Below are positions 54,448 through 62,764 of a DNA stretch of 64,000 nt, one piece after another. The stretch is from Streptosporangium lutulentum (lineage in GTDB: Bacteria > Actinomycetota > Actinomycetes > Streptosporangiales > Streptosporangiaceae). The stretch covers positions 6,572,001 through 6,636,000 of the forward strand of contig NZ_JAUSQU010000001.1 in assembly GCF_030811455.1 (NCBI RefSeq), written 5' to 3'. The notes under the pieces were generated by a model. It made no database searches, was not told the origin of the DNA, and saw nothing but the letters and a program-made list of their open reading frames with translations. Each line of letters begins with the position of its first letter. Within the stretch, counting starts at the first letter, position 1. Both the position numbers and the translations under genes were made by a program.

Positions 54448-54990
54448 CTACTTACCAGCCTTTCCGACCTTGCGGCGGATAACTTCACCCTGGTAACGCA
54501 CGCCCTTGCCCTTGTACGGGTCAGGCTTGCGCAACTTGCGGATGTTTGCGGCGATCTCGCCGACCTTCTGCTTGTCGATGCCGTCCACGTGGAACAGCGT
54601 CGGCCTTTCGACGCGGAAGGAGACACCCTCGGGAGCGTTGACGATCACCGGGTGACTGAAGCCCAGAGCGAACTCGAGCTGAGTCGGGCTCTTGGCCTGA
54701 ACGCGGTAACCGACGCCCACGATTTCGAGGGTCTTGGAGTAGCCCTGGGTCACACCGAGCACCATGTTGGCGACCAGCGTGCGGGACAGGCCGTGCAGCG
54801 CACGAACCTTGTTTTCGTCGTTGGGACGCGTGACGGCGAGAGTGCCGTCATCGCCCTTGGCGATCTCGATCGGCTCAGCGATCGTGTGAGAAAGTGTGCC
54901 CTTGGGGCCCTTGACCGTGACGTCCCGGCCGTCGATGGCGACGTCCACGCCGTTCGGTACAGGGATGGGCAGCCGTCCGATTCTCGACAT
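54448..54990 (-). CDS. rplF: 50S ribosomal protein L6
   Basis: A 180-aa L6 starting at the ATG at 54990 (MSRIGRLPIPVPNGVDVAID). A longer open frame upstream overlaps rpsH and lacks similarity. The C-terminal signature PDPYKGKGVRYQGEVIRRK is intact. It lies 17 nt downstream of rpsH. Confidence 0.97.
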   Translation of the reverse strand: MSRIGRLPIPVPNGVDVAIDGRDVTVKGPKGTLSHTIAEPIEIAKGDDGTLAVTRPNDENKVRALHGLSRTLVANMVLGVTQGYSKTLEIVGVGYRVQAKSPTQLEFALGFSHPVIVNAPEGVSFRVERPTLFHVDGIDKQKVGEIAANIRKLRKPDPYKGKGVRYQGEVIRRKVGKAGK

Positions 54991-55007
54991 GCTGTGATTT
55001 CTCCCCT

Positions 55008-55406
55008 CTACCAAACGAAGGCGAGGACTTCCCCGCCCACTCCACGCTTGCCGGCCTGCTTGTCCGTCATGAGACCGCCGGACGTCGAGATGATCGCGAC
55101 GCCCAGTCCGCCCAGAACTCGAGGCAGGTTGTCCTTCTTTGCATAGACCCGCAGACCGGGCTTGGAAACCCGGCGTAGGCCCGAGAGCGACCGCTCACGG
55201 GTCGGCCCGAACTTGAGCTCCACCACGAGGTTCTTTCCGACCTTGGCGTCTTCGACGGTCCAGGCCTGAATGTAACCCTCCTGCTGGAGGATCTCGGCGA
55301 TGTGCGCCTTGATCTTCGAGTACGGCATCGCCACGGTGTCGTGGTAAGCCGAGTTCGCGTTTCGCAGACGGGTCAACATGTCTGCGATCGGGTCAGTCAT
55401 CGTCAT
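55008..55406 (-). CDS. rpsH: 30S ribosomal protein S8
   Basis: A 132-aa S8 (MTMTDPIADMLTRLRNANSA; C-terminal STSGGLMTDKQAGKRGVGGE). The ATG at 55406 has AGGAAGG at good spacing, so it is preferred over the ATG at 55400. In E. coli S8 represses the spc operon. A 132-nt spacer to rpsN holds nothing recognised. Confidence 0.97.
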   Translation of the reverse strand: MTMTDPIADMLTRLRNANSAYHDTVAMPYSKIKAHIAEILQQEGYIQAWTVEDAKVGKNLVVELKFGPTRERSLSGLRRVSKPGLRVYAKKDNLPRVLGGLGVAIISTSGGLMTDKQAGKRGVGGEVLAFVW

Positions 55407-55538
55407 GGCCGGTGGCCTTCCTCACCGCGGTTTCCACAAGGGACCTACGGTGCGGTCATGGGCGCTTGAAGCAGCGTCCGGTGAATACGACTTCTATGTA
55501 CGGGTGGCGGCGCCGCGCGGATCCTTCCGCGCGGACGA

Positions 55539-55724
55539 CTACCAGCTCGACTTGGTGATACCAGGCAGCTCGCCCCGGTGCGCCATCTCACGGAAGCAGA
55601 TACGGCACAGGCCGAACTTCTTGTAGACGGCGCGGGGACGGCCACAGCGCGAGCACCGAGTGTAGCCCCGGACCTCGAACTTGGGCTTGCGAGCAGCCTT
55701 GACCTTGAGCGATGTCTTCGCCAT
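55539..55724 (-). CDS. rpsN: 30S ribosomal protein S14 type Z
   Basis: A 61-aa zinc-binding S14 with both CxxC pairs (CSRCGRPR and CRICFREMAHRG). The short form is the general housekeeping S14 in many actinobacteria. It lies two bases downstream of rplE. Confidence 0.97.
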   Translation of the reverse strand: MAKTSLKVKAARKPKFEVRGYTRCSRCGRPRAVYKKFGLCRICFREMAHRGELPGITKSSW

Positions 55725-55726
55725 GA

Positions 55727-56296
55727 TCAGGCCTCCTTGAACGGAAAGCCGAGGAGCTTCAGCAGCGCCCGGCCCTGGTCGTCGGTCTTAGCGGTGGTCA
55801 CGACCGTGATGTCCATACCCCGCTGGCGATCGACCTTGTCCTGGTCGATCTCGTGGAACATGACCTGCTCGGTGAGACCGAAGGTGTAGTTCCCGTTGCC
55901 GTCGAACTGCTTGGGCGACAGGCCGCGGAAGTCGCGGATACGCGGCAGTGCCAGCGACAGCAGCCGGTCCAGGAACTCCCACATGCGGTCGCCGCGCAGC
56001 GTGACGTGCGCGCCGATCGGCATGCCCTCGCGCAGCTTGAACTGGGCGATGGACTTGCGGGCCCTGACGACCGCCGGCTTCTGACCGGTGATCACGGTGA
56101 GGTCGCGGACGGCGCCGTCGATGAGCTTCGAGTCGCGCGCGGCCTCGCCGACGCCCATGTTCACCTTGATCTTGGTGATCGTGGGCACCAGCATGATGTT
56201 CTCGAACCCGAACTGCTCGTTCAGCTTCGCGATGATCTCCTCGCGATAGCGCTGCTTGAGCCGCGGAAGGGTCCGCTCTTCAGTGTTCGCGGTCAT
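55727..56296 (-). CDS. rplE: 50S ribosomal protein L5
   Basis: A 189-aa L5, 5S-rRNA binding, with LMVPTITKIKVNMGVGEA-like block IMLVPTITKIKVNMGVGEAA and LRGDRMWEFLDRLLSLALPR. Its ATG overlaps the rplX stop by four bases (ATGA). Confidence 0.97.
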   Translation of the reverse strand: MTANTEERTLPRLKQRYREEIIAKLNEQFGFENIMLVPTITKIKVNMGVGEAARDSKLIDGAVRDLTVITGQKPAVVRARKSIAQFKLREGMPIGAHVTLRGDRMWEFLDRLLSLALPRIRDFRGLSPKQFDGNGNYTFGLTEQVMFHEIDQDKVDRQRGMDITVVTTAKTDDQGRALLKLLGFPFKEA

Positions 56297-56619
56297 CGGT
56301 TGTCCTCACCCGACTCGTCAGAAGCGGCCTTGGCCGACTCCTTCTTGGCAGGCTTCTCGTCCTTGGCAGGCTTCTCGTCATCCTTGAGCTTCTTGACGTT
56401 GCTCACGTGGATGGGAGCTTCCATGGTCTGCACGCCGCCGGACTTGGCGCCGCGCGGACCATCGTTGGTCTCCTTGGAGTGCTTCTTGACCATGTTGACG
56501 CCCTCGACCACCACGCGCTCATCGCGCGGGTGGGCGGCGATCACACGGCCCTTGGCACCCTTGTCCTTACCGGCGATGACCTGAACCAGGTCACCCTTCT
56601 TCACGTGAAGCTTCGGCAT
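56293..56619 (-). CDS. rplX: 50S ribosomal protein L24
   Basis: A 108-aa L24. The KOW motif GDLVQVIAGKDKGAKGRVI is at the N-terminus, and NMVKKHSKETNDGPRGAK follows. The last 30 residues are a Lys/Glu/Asp-rich tail with repeated EKPAK. It abuts rplN (one base or less between frames) and overlaps rplE. Confidence 0.97.
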   Translation of the reverse strand: MPKLHVKKGDLVQVIAGKDKGAKGRVIAAHPRDERVVVEGVNMVKKHSKETNDGPRGAKSGGVQTMEAPIHVSNVKKLKDDEKPAKDEKPAKKESAKAASDESGEDNR

Positions 56620-56988
56620 TTACAACACCTCCGGCGCAAGCGAGATGATGCGCATGAACTTCTTCTCACGCAGCTCACGCCCGACGGGACCGAAGATACG
56701 CGTGCCACGAGGGTCACCGCTGTCCTTGATGATGACGGCGGCGTTCTCGTCGAAGCGGATGTAGGAGCCGTCGGGCCGGCGGCGCTCCTTGACAGTGCGG
56801 ACGATGACAGCCTTGACGACATCGCCCTTCTTCACGGTGCCGCCAGGAATGGCGTCCTTGACTGTGGCGACGATGATGTCGCCAATTCCCGCGTAGCGCC
56901 GACCCGAGCCACCGAGCACACGGATGCAAAGAACTTCCTTCGCACCAGTGTTGTCGGCGACCTTGAGTCGCGACTCCTGCTGGATCAC
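56620..56988 (-). CDS. rplN: 50S ribosomal protein L14
   Basis: A 122-aa L14 (MIQQESRLKVADNTGAKEVL, the GSGRRYAGIGDIIVATVKDA block, RGTRIFGPVGRELREKKFMR). It is the first gene of the spc-like group. A 177-nt spacer with a strong hairpin separates it from rpsQ. Confidence 0.98.
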   Translation of the reverse strand: MIQQESRLKVADNTGAKEVLCIRVLGGSGRRYAGIGDIIVATVKDAIPGGTVKKGDVVKAVIVRTVKERRRPDGSYIRFDENAAVIIKDSGDPRGTRIFGPVGRELREKKFMRIISLAPEVL

Positions 56989-57127
56989 TTGTACTCCTGT
57001 GTGTCTCGCTGGTTCTCACCCGGTGGGCGAGCCTTGCGGAACCTGATGGGGTCTTTTTCCTCCGACGTCAGCCGAACAGCCGCCGCCGCAGGCGGGACGA
57101 AGATCACTTCGCCCCCTTGGACACCGT

Positions 57128-57154
57128 CGTGGGGGTGGCTGGGCCACCCCCACG
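57128..57154 (-). terminator. 12-bp hairpin after rpsQ (S10/spc boundary)
   Basis: CGTGGGGGTGGC (57128-57139) is perfectly complementary to 57143-57154 around three bases. It lies 12 nt after the rpsQ stop on the minus strand. In many bacteria the S10 operon ends at rpsQ and the spc operon starts at rplN, so this hairpin probably marks that boundary. No T-run follows and no clear promoter is seen in 56989-57127. Confidence 0.6.
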
Positions 57155-57165
57155 AGGCGCGTTGC

Positions 57166-57453
57166 TTACTTGGCCTTCTCGAGGATCTCGATGACGCGCC
57201 AGCGCTTGCTGGCGGACAGCGGCCGGGTCTCCATCAGGAGAACCCGGTCACCAACGCCACAGGCGTTGGCCTCGTCGTGCGCCTTGTACTTGGTCGTCCG
57301 ACGGATGACCTTGCCGTACAGGGGGTGCTTGACGCGGTCCTCAACGGCGACCACGACAGTCTTGTCCATCTTGTCACTGACGACCAGACCCTCACGGGTC
57401 TTGCGGTAGTTCCGCGCCTCGGTCGTTGCCTCAGTGGTCTCGGTCTCAGCCAT
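57166..57453 (-). CDS. rpsQ: 30S ribosomal protein S17
   Basis: A 95-aa S17 from the ATG at 57453 (MAETETTEATTEARNYRKTR). A short Thr/Glu-rich extension precedes the OB-fold core (REGLVVSDKMDKTVVVAVED, HDEANACGVGDRVLLMETRP). It overlaps the rpmC 3' end by eight bases. Confidence 0.96.
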   Translation of the reverse strand: MAETETTEATTEARNYRKTREGLVVSDKMDKTVVVAVEDRVKHPLYGKVIRRTTKYKAHDEANACGVGDRVLLMETRPLSASKRWRVIEILEKAK

Positions 57454-57682
57454 CGATCGACTCCTTCTCAACCGTCACAATGCCGAGCTCCCGCTCGCGC
57501 ATCACGGTGTAGATACGGGCGATCTCGCGGCGAACGGCACGCAGCCGCCCGTGGCTCTCCAACTGGCCGGTCGCAGCCTGGAAGCGGAGGTTGAACAGCT
57601 CCTCCTTGGCTTCCTTCAGCTTCTTGACCAGGGTGTCCTGGTCTTCCACCCGCAGCTCACCGGCGGTCAGGCCCTTAGCCAT
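57446..57682 (-). CDS. rpmC: 50S ribosomal protein L29
   Basis: A 78-aa L29 (MAKGLTAGELRVEDQDTLVK, ELFNLRFQAATGQLESHGRL) near the tunnel exit. The ATG at 57682 shares one base with the rplP TGA; a GTG one codon upstream is less likely. A short C-terminal extension (VTVEKESIDG) overlaps rpsQ. Confidence 0.96.
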   Translation of the reverse strand: MAKGLTAGELRVEDQDTLVKKLKEAKEELFNLRFQAATGQLESHGRLRAVRREIARIYTVMRERELGIVTVEKESIDG

Positions 57683-58101
57683 CACGCCTCACCTACTTCA
57701 CGCTTAACGAACCGGCACTTCATGGGGAGCTTGTGCATCGCACGACGCAGGGCCTCGCGAGCCACCGGCTCGGCGACACCCGACAGCTCGAACATGACGC
57801 GACCGGGCTTGACGTTGGCGATCCACCACTCAGGTGAACCCTTACCGGAACCCATGCGGGTCTCGGCGGGCTTCTTGGTGAGGGGGCGGTCCGGGTAGAT
57901 GTTGATCCAGACCTTGCCGCCACGCTTGATGTGGCGGGTCATGGCAATACGAGCCGACTCGATCTGACGGTTGGTCACGTAGGAGTGCTCAAGCGCCTGA
58001 ATGCCGAACTCGCCGAACACGACCCTGGTGCCACCCTTGGCGGCACCGTGACGGTCGGGCCGGTGCTGCTTGCGGTGCTTGACCCTGCGCGGGATCAGCA
58101 T
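57682..58101 (-). CDS. rplP: 50S ribosomal protein L16
   Basis: A 139-aa L16 (MLIPRRVKHRKQHRPDRHGA, VWINIYPDRPLTKKPAETRM, GSGKGSPEWWIANVKPGRVM). It helps form the A-site tRNA environment. It lies two bases downstream of rpsC. Confidence 0.98.
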   Translation of the reverse strand: MLIPRRVKHRKQHRPDRHGAAKGGTRVVFGEFGIQALEHSYVTNRQIESARIAMTRHIKRGGKVWINIYPDRPLTKKPAETRMGSGKGSPEWWIANVKPGRVMFELSGVAEPVAREALRRAMHKLPMKCRFVKREVGEA

Positions 58102-58103
58102 GG

Positions 58104-58976
58104 TCAGCTCCCTTCAGCACCCGGCTGCGCAGCCGGGCCGGTCTCGGGGGCAGCCTGCGAGGCCGCCTCAGTCCTGGGTGCGCGGTCGCCACGGCCACCC
58201 GCGCCGCCACCACGACGGGCGCCACCGGCGCCTGCGCCGCCGCCACGACGGGGACGGTCGCCGCCACCGGCACCGGGGCCGCGACGGTCGTCGCGCTCCC
58301 GACGCTGGCCCGCACGAGCGCCGGCGGCAGCCGCCTCACGCTCGGCGCGGCTGGTCGGAGCCTCACCCTTGTAGATCCACACCTTCACGCCGATACGGCC
58401 GAAGGTGGTACGGGCCTCGTAGAGGCCGTAGTCGATGTCCGCACGGAGCGTGTGCAGGGGCACGCGGCCCTCGCGGTAGAACTCCGAACGAGACATCTCG
58501 GCGCCACCCAGACGACCGGCGCACTGCACCCGGATGCCCTTGGCGCCGCTCTTCATGGCCGACTGCATCGCCTTGCGCATGGCCCGACGGAACGAGACAC
58601 GGCTGGAGAGCTGCTCTGCCACACCCTGAGCGACGAGCTGAGCGTCGATCTCGGGGTTCTTGACCTCGAGGATGTTCAGCTGGACCTGCTTCTTGGTCAG
58701 CTTCTCGAGGTCACCGCGAATCCGGTCCGCCTCGGCGCCGCGGCGGCCGATGACGATGCCCGGACGGGCGGTGTGAATGTCGACCTGTACCCGGTCGGTG
58801 GTCCGCTCGATCTCCACTTTGGAGATGCCGGCCCGCTCCATGCCCTTCTTGAGCATGCGGCGGATCGCCACGTCCTCGGCGACGTACGACTTGTAGAGCT
58901 TGTCGGCATACCACCGGCTCTTGAAGTCGGTCGTGATGCCGAGGCGGAACCCGTGCGGGTTAACCTTCTGACCCAC
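58104..58976 (-). CDS. rpsC: 30S ribosomal protein S3
   Basis: A 290-aa S3, longer than the 210-230 aa common elsewhere. The KH domain contains GIVIGRRGAEADRIRGDLEK, and the C-terminal core ends at VKVWIYKGEAPTS near residue 218. The last 70 residues are an Arg/Gly/Ala-rich tail (PRRGGGAGAGGARRGGGAGG), typical of actinobacteria. The GTG start shares one base with the rplV TAG (TAGTG). Confidence 0.97.
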   Translation of the reverse strand: MGQKVNPHGFRLGITTDFKSRWYADKLYKSYVAEDVAIRRMLKKGMERAGISKVEIERTTDRVQVDIHTARPGIVIGRRGAEADRIRGDLEKLTKKQVQLNILEVKNPEIDAQLVAQGVAEQLSSRVSFRRAMRKAMQSAMKSGAKGIRVQCAGRLGGAEMSRSEFYREGRVPLHTLRADIDYGLYEARTTFGRIGVKVWIYKGEAPTSRAEREAAAAGARAGQRRERDDRRGPGAGGGDRPRRGGGAGAGGARRGGGAGGRGDRAPRTEAASQAAPETGPAAQPGAEGS

Positions 58977-59329
58977 TAGCGGGTCCTCCCCTTCGGCTCG
59001 CGGGACTCCACGATCACGGTGATGTGGCTGGTCCGCTTGTTGATCCGATAGGCACGACCCTGAGCGCGGGGACGGAACCGCTTCAGCGTCGGGCCCTCGT
59101 CGACCCAGGCACGGCTCACGAAGAGCGTGCCGCGGTCGAGCTTGAAGTTGTGCTCCGCGTTCGCAATGGCGCTGGACAGCACCTTGTACACGGTCTCGCT
59201 CGCCGACTGGGGAGCGAACTGCAGCACGGCCTGCGCCTCCGAAGCGGGCAGCCCGCGAATGAGGTCCACCACACGGCGGGCCTTCATGGGCGTGTGGCGC
59301 GCGAATCGCACCTGAGCCCTGGCTTCCAT
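58976..59329 (-). CDS. rplV: 50S ribosomal protein L22
   Basis: A 117-aa L22 (MEARAQVRFARHTPMKARRV, and the tunnel-lining loop region LKRFRPRAQGRAYRINKRTS). Complete. It lies 31 nt downstream of rpsS. Confidence 0.97.
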   Translation of the reverse strand: MEARAQVRFARHTPMKARRVVDLIRGLPASEAQAVLQFAPQSASETVYKVLSSAIANAEHNFKLDRGTLFVSRAWVDEGPTLKRFRPRAQGRAYRINKRTSHITVIVESREPKGRTR

Positions 59330-59360
59330 CGCTTACTCCTCTTACCTTCTTCTAAGGCGC

Positions 59361-59639
59361 TTACCGCCGGCTGCGGCGGTCTTCCTTGACGTGGCTGCGG
59401 AACGTCCGCGTCGGCGCGAACTCACCCAGCTTGTGACCGATCATCGCCTCGGTGACGAACACCGGGACGTGCTTGCGGCCGTCGTGAACGGCGATCGTGT
59501 GACCGAGCATGTCGGGAACGATCATGGAGCGCCGTGACCACGTCTTGATGACGTTTTTGGTGCCCTTCTCGTTCTGAACGTCCACCTTCTTCTGAAGGTG
59601 GTCGTCCACGAAGGGACCCTTCTTAAGGCTACGTGGCAT
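59361..59639 (-). CDS. rpsS: 30S ribosomal protein S19
   Basis: A 92-aa S19 (MPRSLKKGPFVDDHLQKKVD, SMIVPDMLGHTIAVHDGRKH, HKLGEFAPTRTFRSHVKEDR). Complete, 11 nt downstream of rplB. Confidence 0.98.
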   Translation of the reverse strand: MPRSLKKGPFVDDHLQKKVDVQNEKGTKNVIKTWSRRSMIVPDMLGHTIAVHDGRKHVPVFVTEAMIGHKLGEFAPTRTFRSHVKEDRRSRR

Positions 59640-59650
59640 TTTGGCTGCTC

Positions 59651-60487
59651 CTACCGCTTCTTCCGCTTGGTCCGACGACGGATGATCAGCCGGTCGCTGG
59701 CCTTGTTCGCCGCACGAGTACGACCCTCGGGCTTGCCCTTCGGGTTAACCGGGTGACGACCGCCGGAGGTCTTACCCTCACCACCACCATGCGGGTGGTC
59801 GACCGGGTTCATCGCGACACCGCGGACGGTGGGGCGCTTGCCCTTCCACCGCATGCGTCCGGCCTTGCCCCAGTTGATGTTGGCCTGCTCGGCGTTGCCG
59901 ACCTGGCCGATGGAGGCCCGGCAGCGAACGTCGACCTGGCGCATTTCGCCGGAGGGCATACGCAGCGTGGCGTACTGTCCCTCCTTGGCGAGGAGCTGGA
60001 TCTGCGCGCCGGCGGACCGGCCCAGCTTGGCGCCACCGCCCGGACGGAGCTCCACCGCGTGGATGAAGGTACCGGTCGGGATGTTGCGCAGCGGGAGGCA
60101 GTTGCCCGGCTTGATGTCGGCCGTGGGGCCGTTTTCAATCTTGTCGCCCTGCTTGAGGCCGGTCGGGCAGAGGATGTAGCGCTTCTCCCCGTCGGCGTAG
60201 TGCAGCAGAGCGATACGGGAGGTACGGTTCGGGTCGTACTCGATGTGAGCGACCTTGGCCGGAATCCCGTCCTTGTCGTGGCGCCGGAAGTCGATGATCC
60301 GGTAGGCGCGCTTGTGACCGCCACCCTGGTGGCGAGTGGTGACTCGGCCGTGGACGTTACGGCCACCCTTGCTGTGCAGGGGTGCAAGCAGCGACTTCTC
60401 GGGCGTGCTGCGCGTGATCTCGGCAAAGTCCGAGACGCTGGCGCCGCGTCGACCCGGGGTCGTCGGCTTGAGTTTACGGATGCCCAT
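59651..60487 (-). CDS. rplB: 50S ribosomal protein L2
   Basis: A 278-aa L2, close to the peptidyl-transferase centre. It starts MGIRKLKPTTPGRRGASVSD and contains the conserved VRGVAMNPVDHPHGGGEGKT with the functional His and a basic end RLIIRRRTKRKKR. It lies 91 nt downstream of rplW with a hairpin between them. Confidence 0.98.
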   Translation of the reverse strand: MGIRKLKPTTPGRRGASVSDFAEITRSTPEKSLLAPLHSKGGRNVHGRVTTRHQGGGHKRAYRIIDFRRHDKDGIPAKVAHIEYDPNRTSRIALLHYADGEKRYILCPTGLKQGDKIENGPTADIKPGNCLPLRNIPTGTFIHAVELRPGGGAKLGRSAGAQIQLLAKEGQYATLRMPSGEMRQVDVRCRASIGQVGNAEQANINWGKAGRMRWKGKRPTVRGVAMNPVDHPHGGGEGKTSGGRHPVNPKGKPEGRTRAANKASDRLIIRRRTKRKKR

Positions 60488-60525
60488 CTTTTTCGTTCAT
60501 CCTTCGTCGGTTAATCCGGTCGAAT

Positions 60526-60549
60526 GCCCCTTGCCTGCTGGCAAGGGGC
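60526..60549 (-). terminator. 10-bp hairpin between rplW and rplB
   Basis: GCCCCTTGCC (60526-60535) pairs perfectly with GGCAAGGGGC (60540-60549) around TGCT. It is an intra-operon hairpin 29 nt after the rplW stop, without a T-run. The core CCCCTTGCC also occurs in the hairpins at 23409 and 36494. Confidence 0.45.
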
Positions 60550-60578
60550 GCTCTCCCTGTACTTACTGAGCGAGCGGG

Positions 60579-60881
60579 TCAGCCGATCTGGCCGAAGATG
60601 TCGATCCGGTCGCCCTCGACCAGGCTCACGATCGCTCGCTTGGTGCCGGGACGCTGACCGTGACCGAACTTGGTCCGCTTGCGCTTGCCCTGGCGGTTGA
60701 TGGTGTTGACGCTGGCCACCTTGACGCCGAAGATCTTCTCAACTGCGATCTTGACCTGCGTCTTGTTGGCCGTCTTCCGCACCAGGAACGTGTACTTGTT
60801 GTGCTCGTCGATCAGGCCGTAGCTCTTCTCGGAGACAACCGGCTTGATGATGATGTCGCGCGGGTCGGCGATCTTCTCCAT
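60579..60881 (-). CDS. rplW: 50S ribosomal protein L23
   Basis: A 100-aa L23 (DPRDIIIKPVVSEKSYGLID, TQVKIAVEKIFGVKVASVNT), the docking site for trigger factor and SRP at the tunnel exit. The ATG shares one base with the rplD TGA (TGATG). Confidence 0.97.
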   Translation of the reverse strand: MEKIADPRDIIIKPVVSEKSYGLIDEHNKYTFLVRKTANKTQVKIAVEKIFGVKVASVNTINRQGKRKRTKFGHGQRPGTKRAIVSLVEGDRIDIFGQIG

Positions 60882-61528
60882 CAGGCGTCTTCCTTCCCGC
60901 TCTTGCTCAGACGGGCGACGACCTGGTCGTACGCCTCCTGAGTGAAAACGACGTCGTCGTAGCAGAGCACGTCGTACGTGTTCAGCTGCCCGGCGTCCAG
61001 CAGGTGGACCTCGGGAGCGTTGCGCAGGCTCAGCCAGGTGAGCTCATCGCCCTCGTCGACGACGACCAGGACGCTACGAGTCTGCGTGATCTTGCGCAGC
61101 GACTCAAGAGCCGCCTTGGTCTTCGGGGTCTCCCCCGCGACCAGACCGCTGACCACGTGAACGCGGCCGCCGGTCGCCCGATCCGAGAGGGCGCCACGCA
61201 GAGCGGCGGCCTTCATCTTCTTGGGAGTCTTCTGGCTGTAGTCACGCGGCTGCGGGCCGTGGACGACACCGCCGCCCGCGAACTGCGGGGCGCGGGTCGA
61301 ACCCTGACGGGCGCGGCCGGTGCCCTTCTGGCGGTACGGCTTCTTGCCGCCACCGCTGACCTCGCCACGGGTCTTGGCCTTGTGGGTGCCCTGCCGGCGA
61401 GCGGCGAGCTGGGCCACGACGACCTGGTGGATCAGCGGAACGTTGACCTTGGCGCCGAAGATGTCTTCGGGAAGGTCGACGGTGCCGGTCTTCGCTCCGC
61501 TCACGTCGAGGACGTCAATGGTGCTCAC
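60881..61528 (-). CDS. rplD: 50S ribosomal protein L4
   Basis: A 215-aa L4 (LIHQVVVAQLAARRQGTHKA, then the tunnel loop GGGKKPYRQKGTGRARQGST). In E. coli L4 represses the S10 operon through its leader RNA. It overlaps rplC by four bases. Confidence 0.97.
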   Translation of the reverse strand: MSTIDVLDVSGAKTGTVDLPEDIFGAKVNVPLIHQVVVAQLAARRQGTHKAKTRGEVSGGGKKPYRQKGTGRARQGSTRAPQFAGGGVVHGPQPRDYSQKTPKKMKAAALRGALSDRATGGRVHVVSGLVAGETPKTKAALESLRKITQTRSVLVVVDEGDELTWLSLRNAPEVHLLDAGQLNTYDVLCYDDVVFTQEAYDQVVARLSKSGKEDA

Positions 61529-62178
61529 TTGGCAGCCCCCTTCTTGGCAGCGGTGCGAACGAGGACCAGGCTGCCGTTGGCGCCGGGAATCGCACCCTTG
61601 ATCAGGATGAGACCCTTCTCGACGTCCACGGCGTGGACCTTCAGGCTCTGGATGGTGGTGCGGACGTTACCCATCCGACCGGCCATCCGGACGCCCTTGA
61701 AGACCCTGCCCGGGGTGGAGCAGCCGCCGATGGAACCCGGCGAACGGTGCTTGCGCTGCGTACCGTGGGAAGCGCTCAGACCCTTGAATCCGTGACGCTT
61801 CATGACACCGGCGAAGCCCTTGCCCTTGCTCTTGCCCGTCACGTCGACGAACTGGCCGGCCTCGAAGGTGTCGGCCAGGAGCTCCTGGCCGAGGGTGTAG
61901 TCACCTGCGTCTTCGGTACGGATCTCCGTGAAATACCGGCGCGGGGTGATGTCGTGCTTGCGCAGGTAGTCGCCGAGCGGCTTGTTGACCTTCCGCGGGT
62001 CGACCTGCCCGAAGCCGAGCTGCACGGCGGAGTAGCCGTCCTTCTCGGGGGTGCGGACGCGGGTCACGACGCACGGACCTGCTTCGACGACGGTCACCGG
62101 GACCATCCGGTTGTCTGCGTCGAAGACCTGGGTCATGCCGAGCTTCTTGCCCAGGACGCCCTTGATCTGCTTAGCCAT
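61525..62178 (-). CDS. rplC: 50S ribosomal protein L3
   Basis: A 217-aa L3 (GVLGKKLGMTQVFDADNRMV, GFAGVMKRHGFKGLSASHGT, the extended loop SPGSIGGCSTPGRVFKGVRM). Complete. It lies 14 nt downstream of rpsJ. Confidence 0.98.
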   Translation of the reverse strand: MAKQIKGVLGKKLGMTQVFDADNRMVPVTVVEAGPCVVTRVRTPEKDGYSAVQLGFGQVDPRKVNKPLGDYLRKHDITPRRYFTEIRTEDAGDYTLGQELLADTFEAGQFVDVTGKSKGKGFAGVMKRHGFKGLSASHGTQRKHRSPGSIGGCSTPGRVFKGVRMAGRMGNVRTTIQSLKVHAVDVEKGLILIKGAIPGANGSLVLVRTAAKKGAAK

Positions 62179-62192
62179 GTCAGTGCGTTCCC

Positions 62193-62501
62193 TCAGAGCT
62201 TGATCGAGATGTCGACACCGGCGGGAAGGTCGAGTCGCATGAGCGAGTCGACCGTCTTCGGCGTCGGATCGATGATGTCAATGAGCCGCTTGTGCGTGCG
62301 CATCTCAAAGTGCTCGCGGCTGTCCTTGTACTTGTGCGGCGAGCGGATGACGCAGTACACGTTCTTCTCGGTCGGCAGCGGCACCGGGCCTGCGACCTTG
62401 GCGCCAGTCCTTGTCACCGTCTCGACGATCTTCTTGGCCGAGACGTCGATGACCTCGTGGTCATAGGCCTTGAGCCGAATGCGGATCTTCTGTCCCGCCA
62501 T
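62193..62501 (-). CDS. rpsJ: 30S ribosomal protein S10
   Basis: A 102-aa S10 (MAGQKIRIRLKAYDHEVIDV, GPVPLPTEKNVYCVIRSPHK, REHFEMRTHKRLIDIIDPTP). It is also a NusB partner in antitermination. It is the first gene of the S10 operon, with a 263-nt spacer to tuf containing two large hairpins. Confidence 0.98.
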   Translation of the reverse strand: MAGQKIRIRLKAYDHEVIDVSAKKIVETVTRTGAKVAGPVPLPTEKNVYCVIRSPHKYKDSREHFEMRTHKRLIDIIDPTPKTVDSLMRLDLPAGVDISIKL

Positions 62502-62607
62502 AATGGCCTCGGTGTCCTTCGCTGTCGTCTGAAAAAGTTACATGCGGCCTGATGCCGCCATTCATGGTCCAACCCCACGTAGCAGACACGTTGATCTGCG
62601 CTTTCTT

Positions 62608-62664
62608 CCGTGATCTGGCAGTTACTTCGGCCATCGTGTGGCCGAACCAACTGCGAGATCACGG
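62608..62664 (-). promoter_or_regulatory. Long imperfect hairpin in the rpsJ upstream region
   Basis: Three nested complementary blocks form one 57-nt structure. CCGTGATCT (62608-62616) pairs with AGATCACGG (62656-62664), GCAGTT (62618-62623) with AACTGC (62649-62654), and TTCGGCCA (62626-62633) with TGGCCGAA (62639-62646). A G/G mismatch and a 2x2 internal loop separate them, and the top loop is 5 nt. This gives 23 base pairs. It lies about 105-160 nt before rpsJ and is a candidate S10 leader regulatory structure or part of the tuf terminator region. Confidence 0.5.
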
Positions 62665-62718
62665 TTCGTGGGACCTTGCGGAGACACCTGCCTTGCGGCA
62701 CGAGCCTCCTTGTGGTTC

Positions 62719-62750
62719 GGCGGCCGGCTCTGCGATGAGAGCCGGCCGCC
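62719..62750 (-). terminator. 13-bp hairpin downstream of tuf
   Basis: GGCGGCCGGCTCT (62719-62731) is perfectly complementary to 62738-62750 around a 6-nt loop. It lies 14 nt after the tuf stop. No T-run follows, as with other hairpins in this genome. Confidence 0.65.
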
Positions 62751-62764
62751 GCTCCGCGAGTGTC

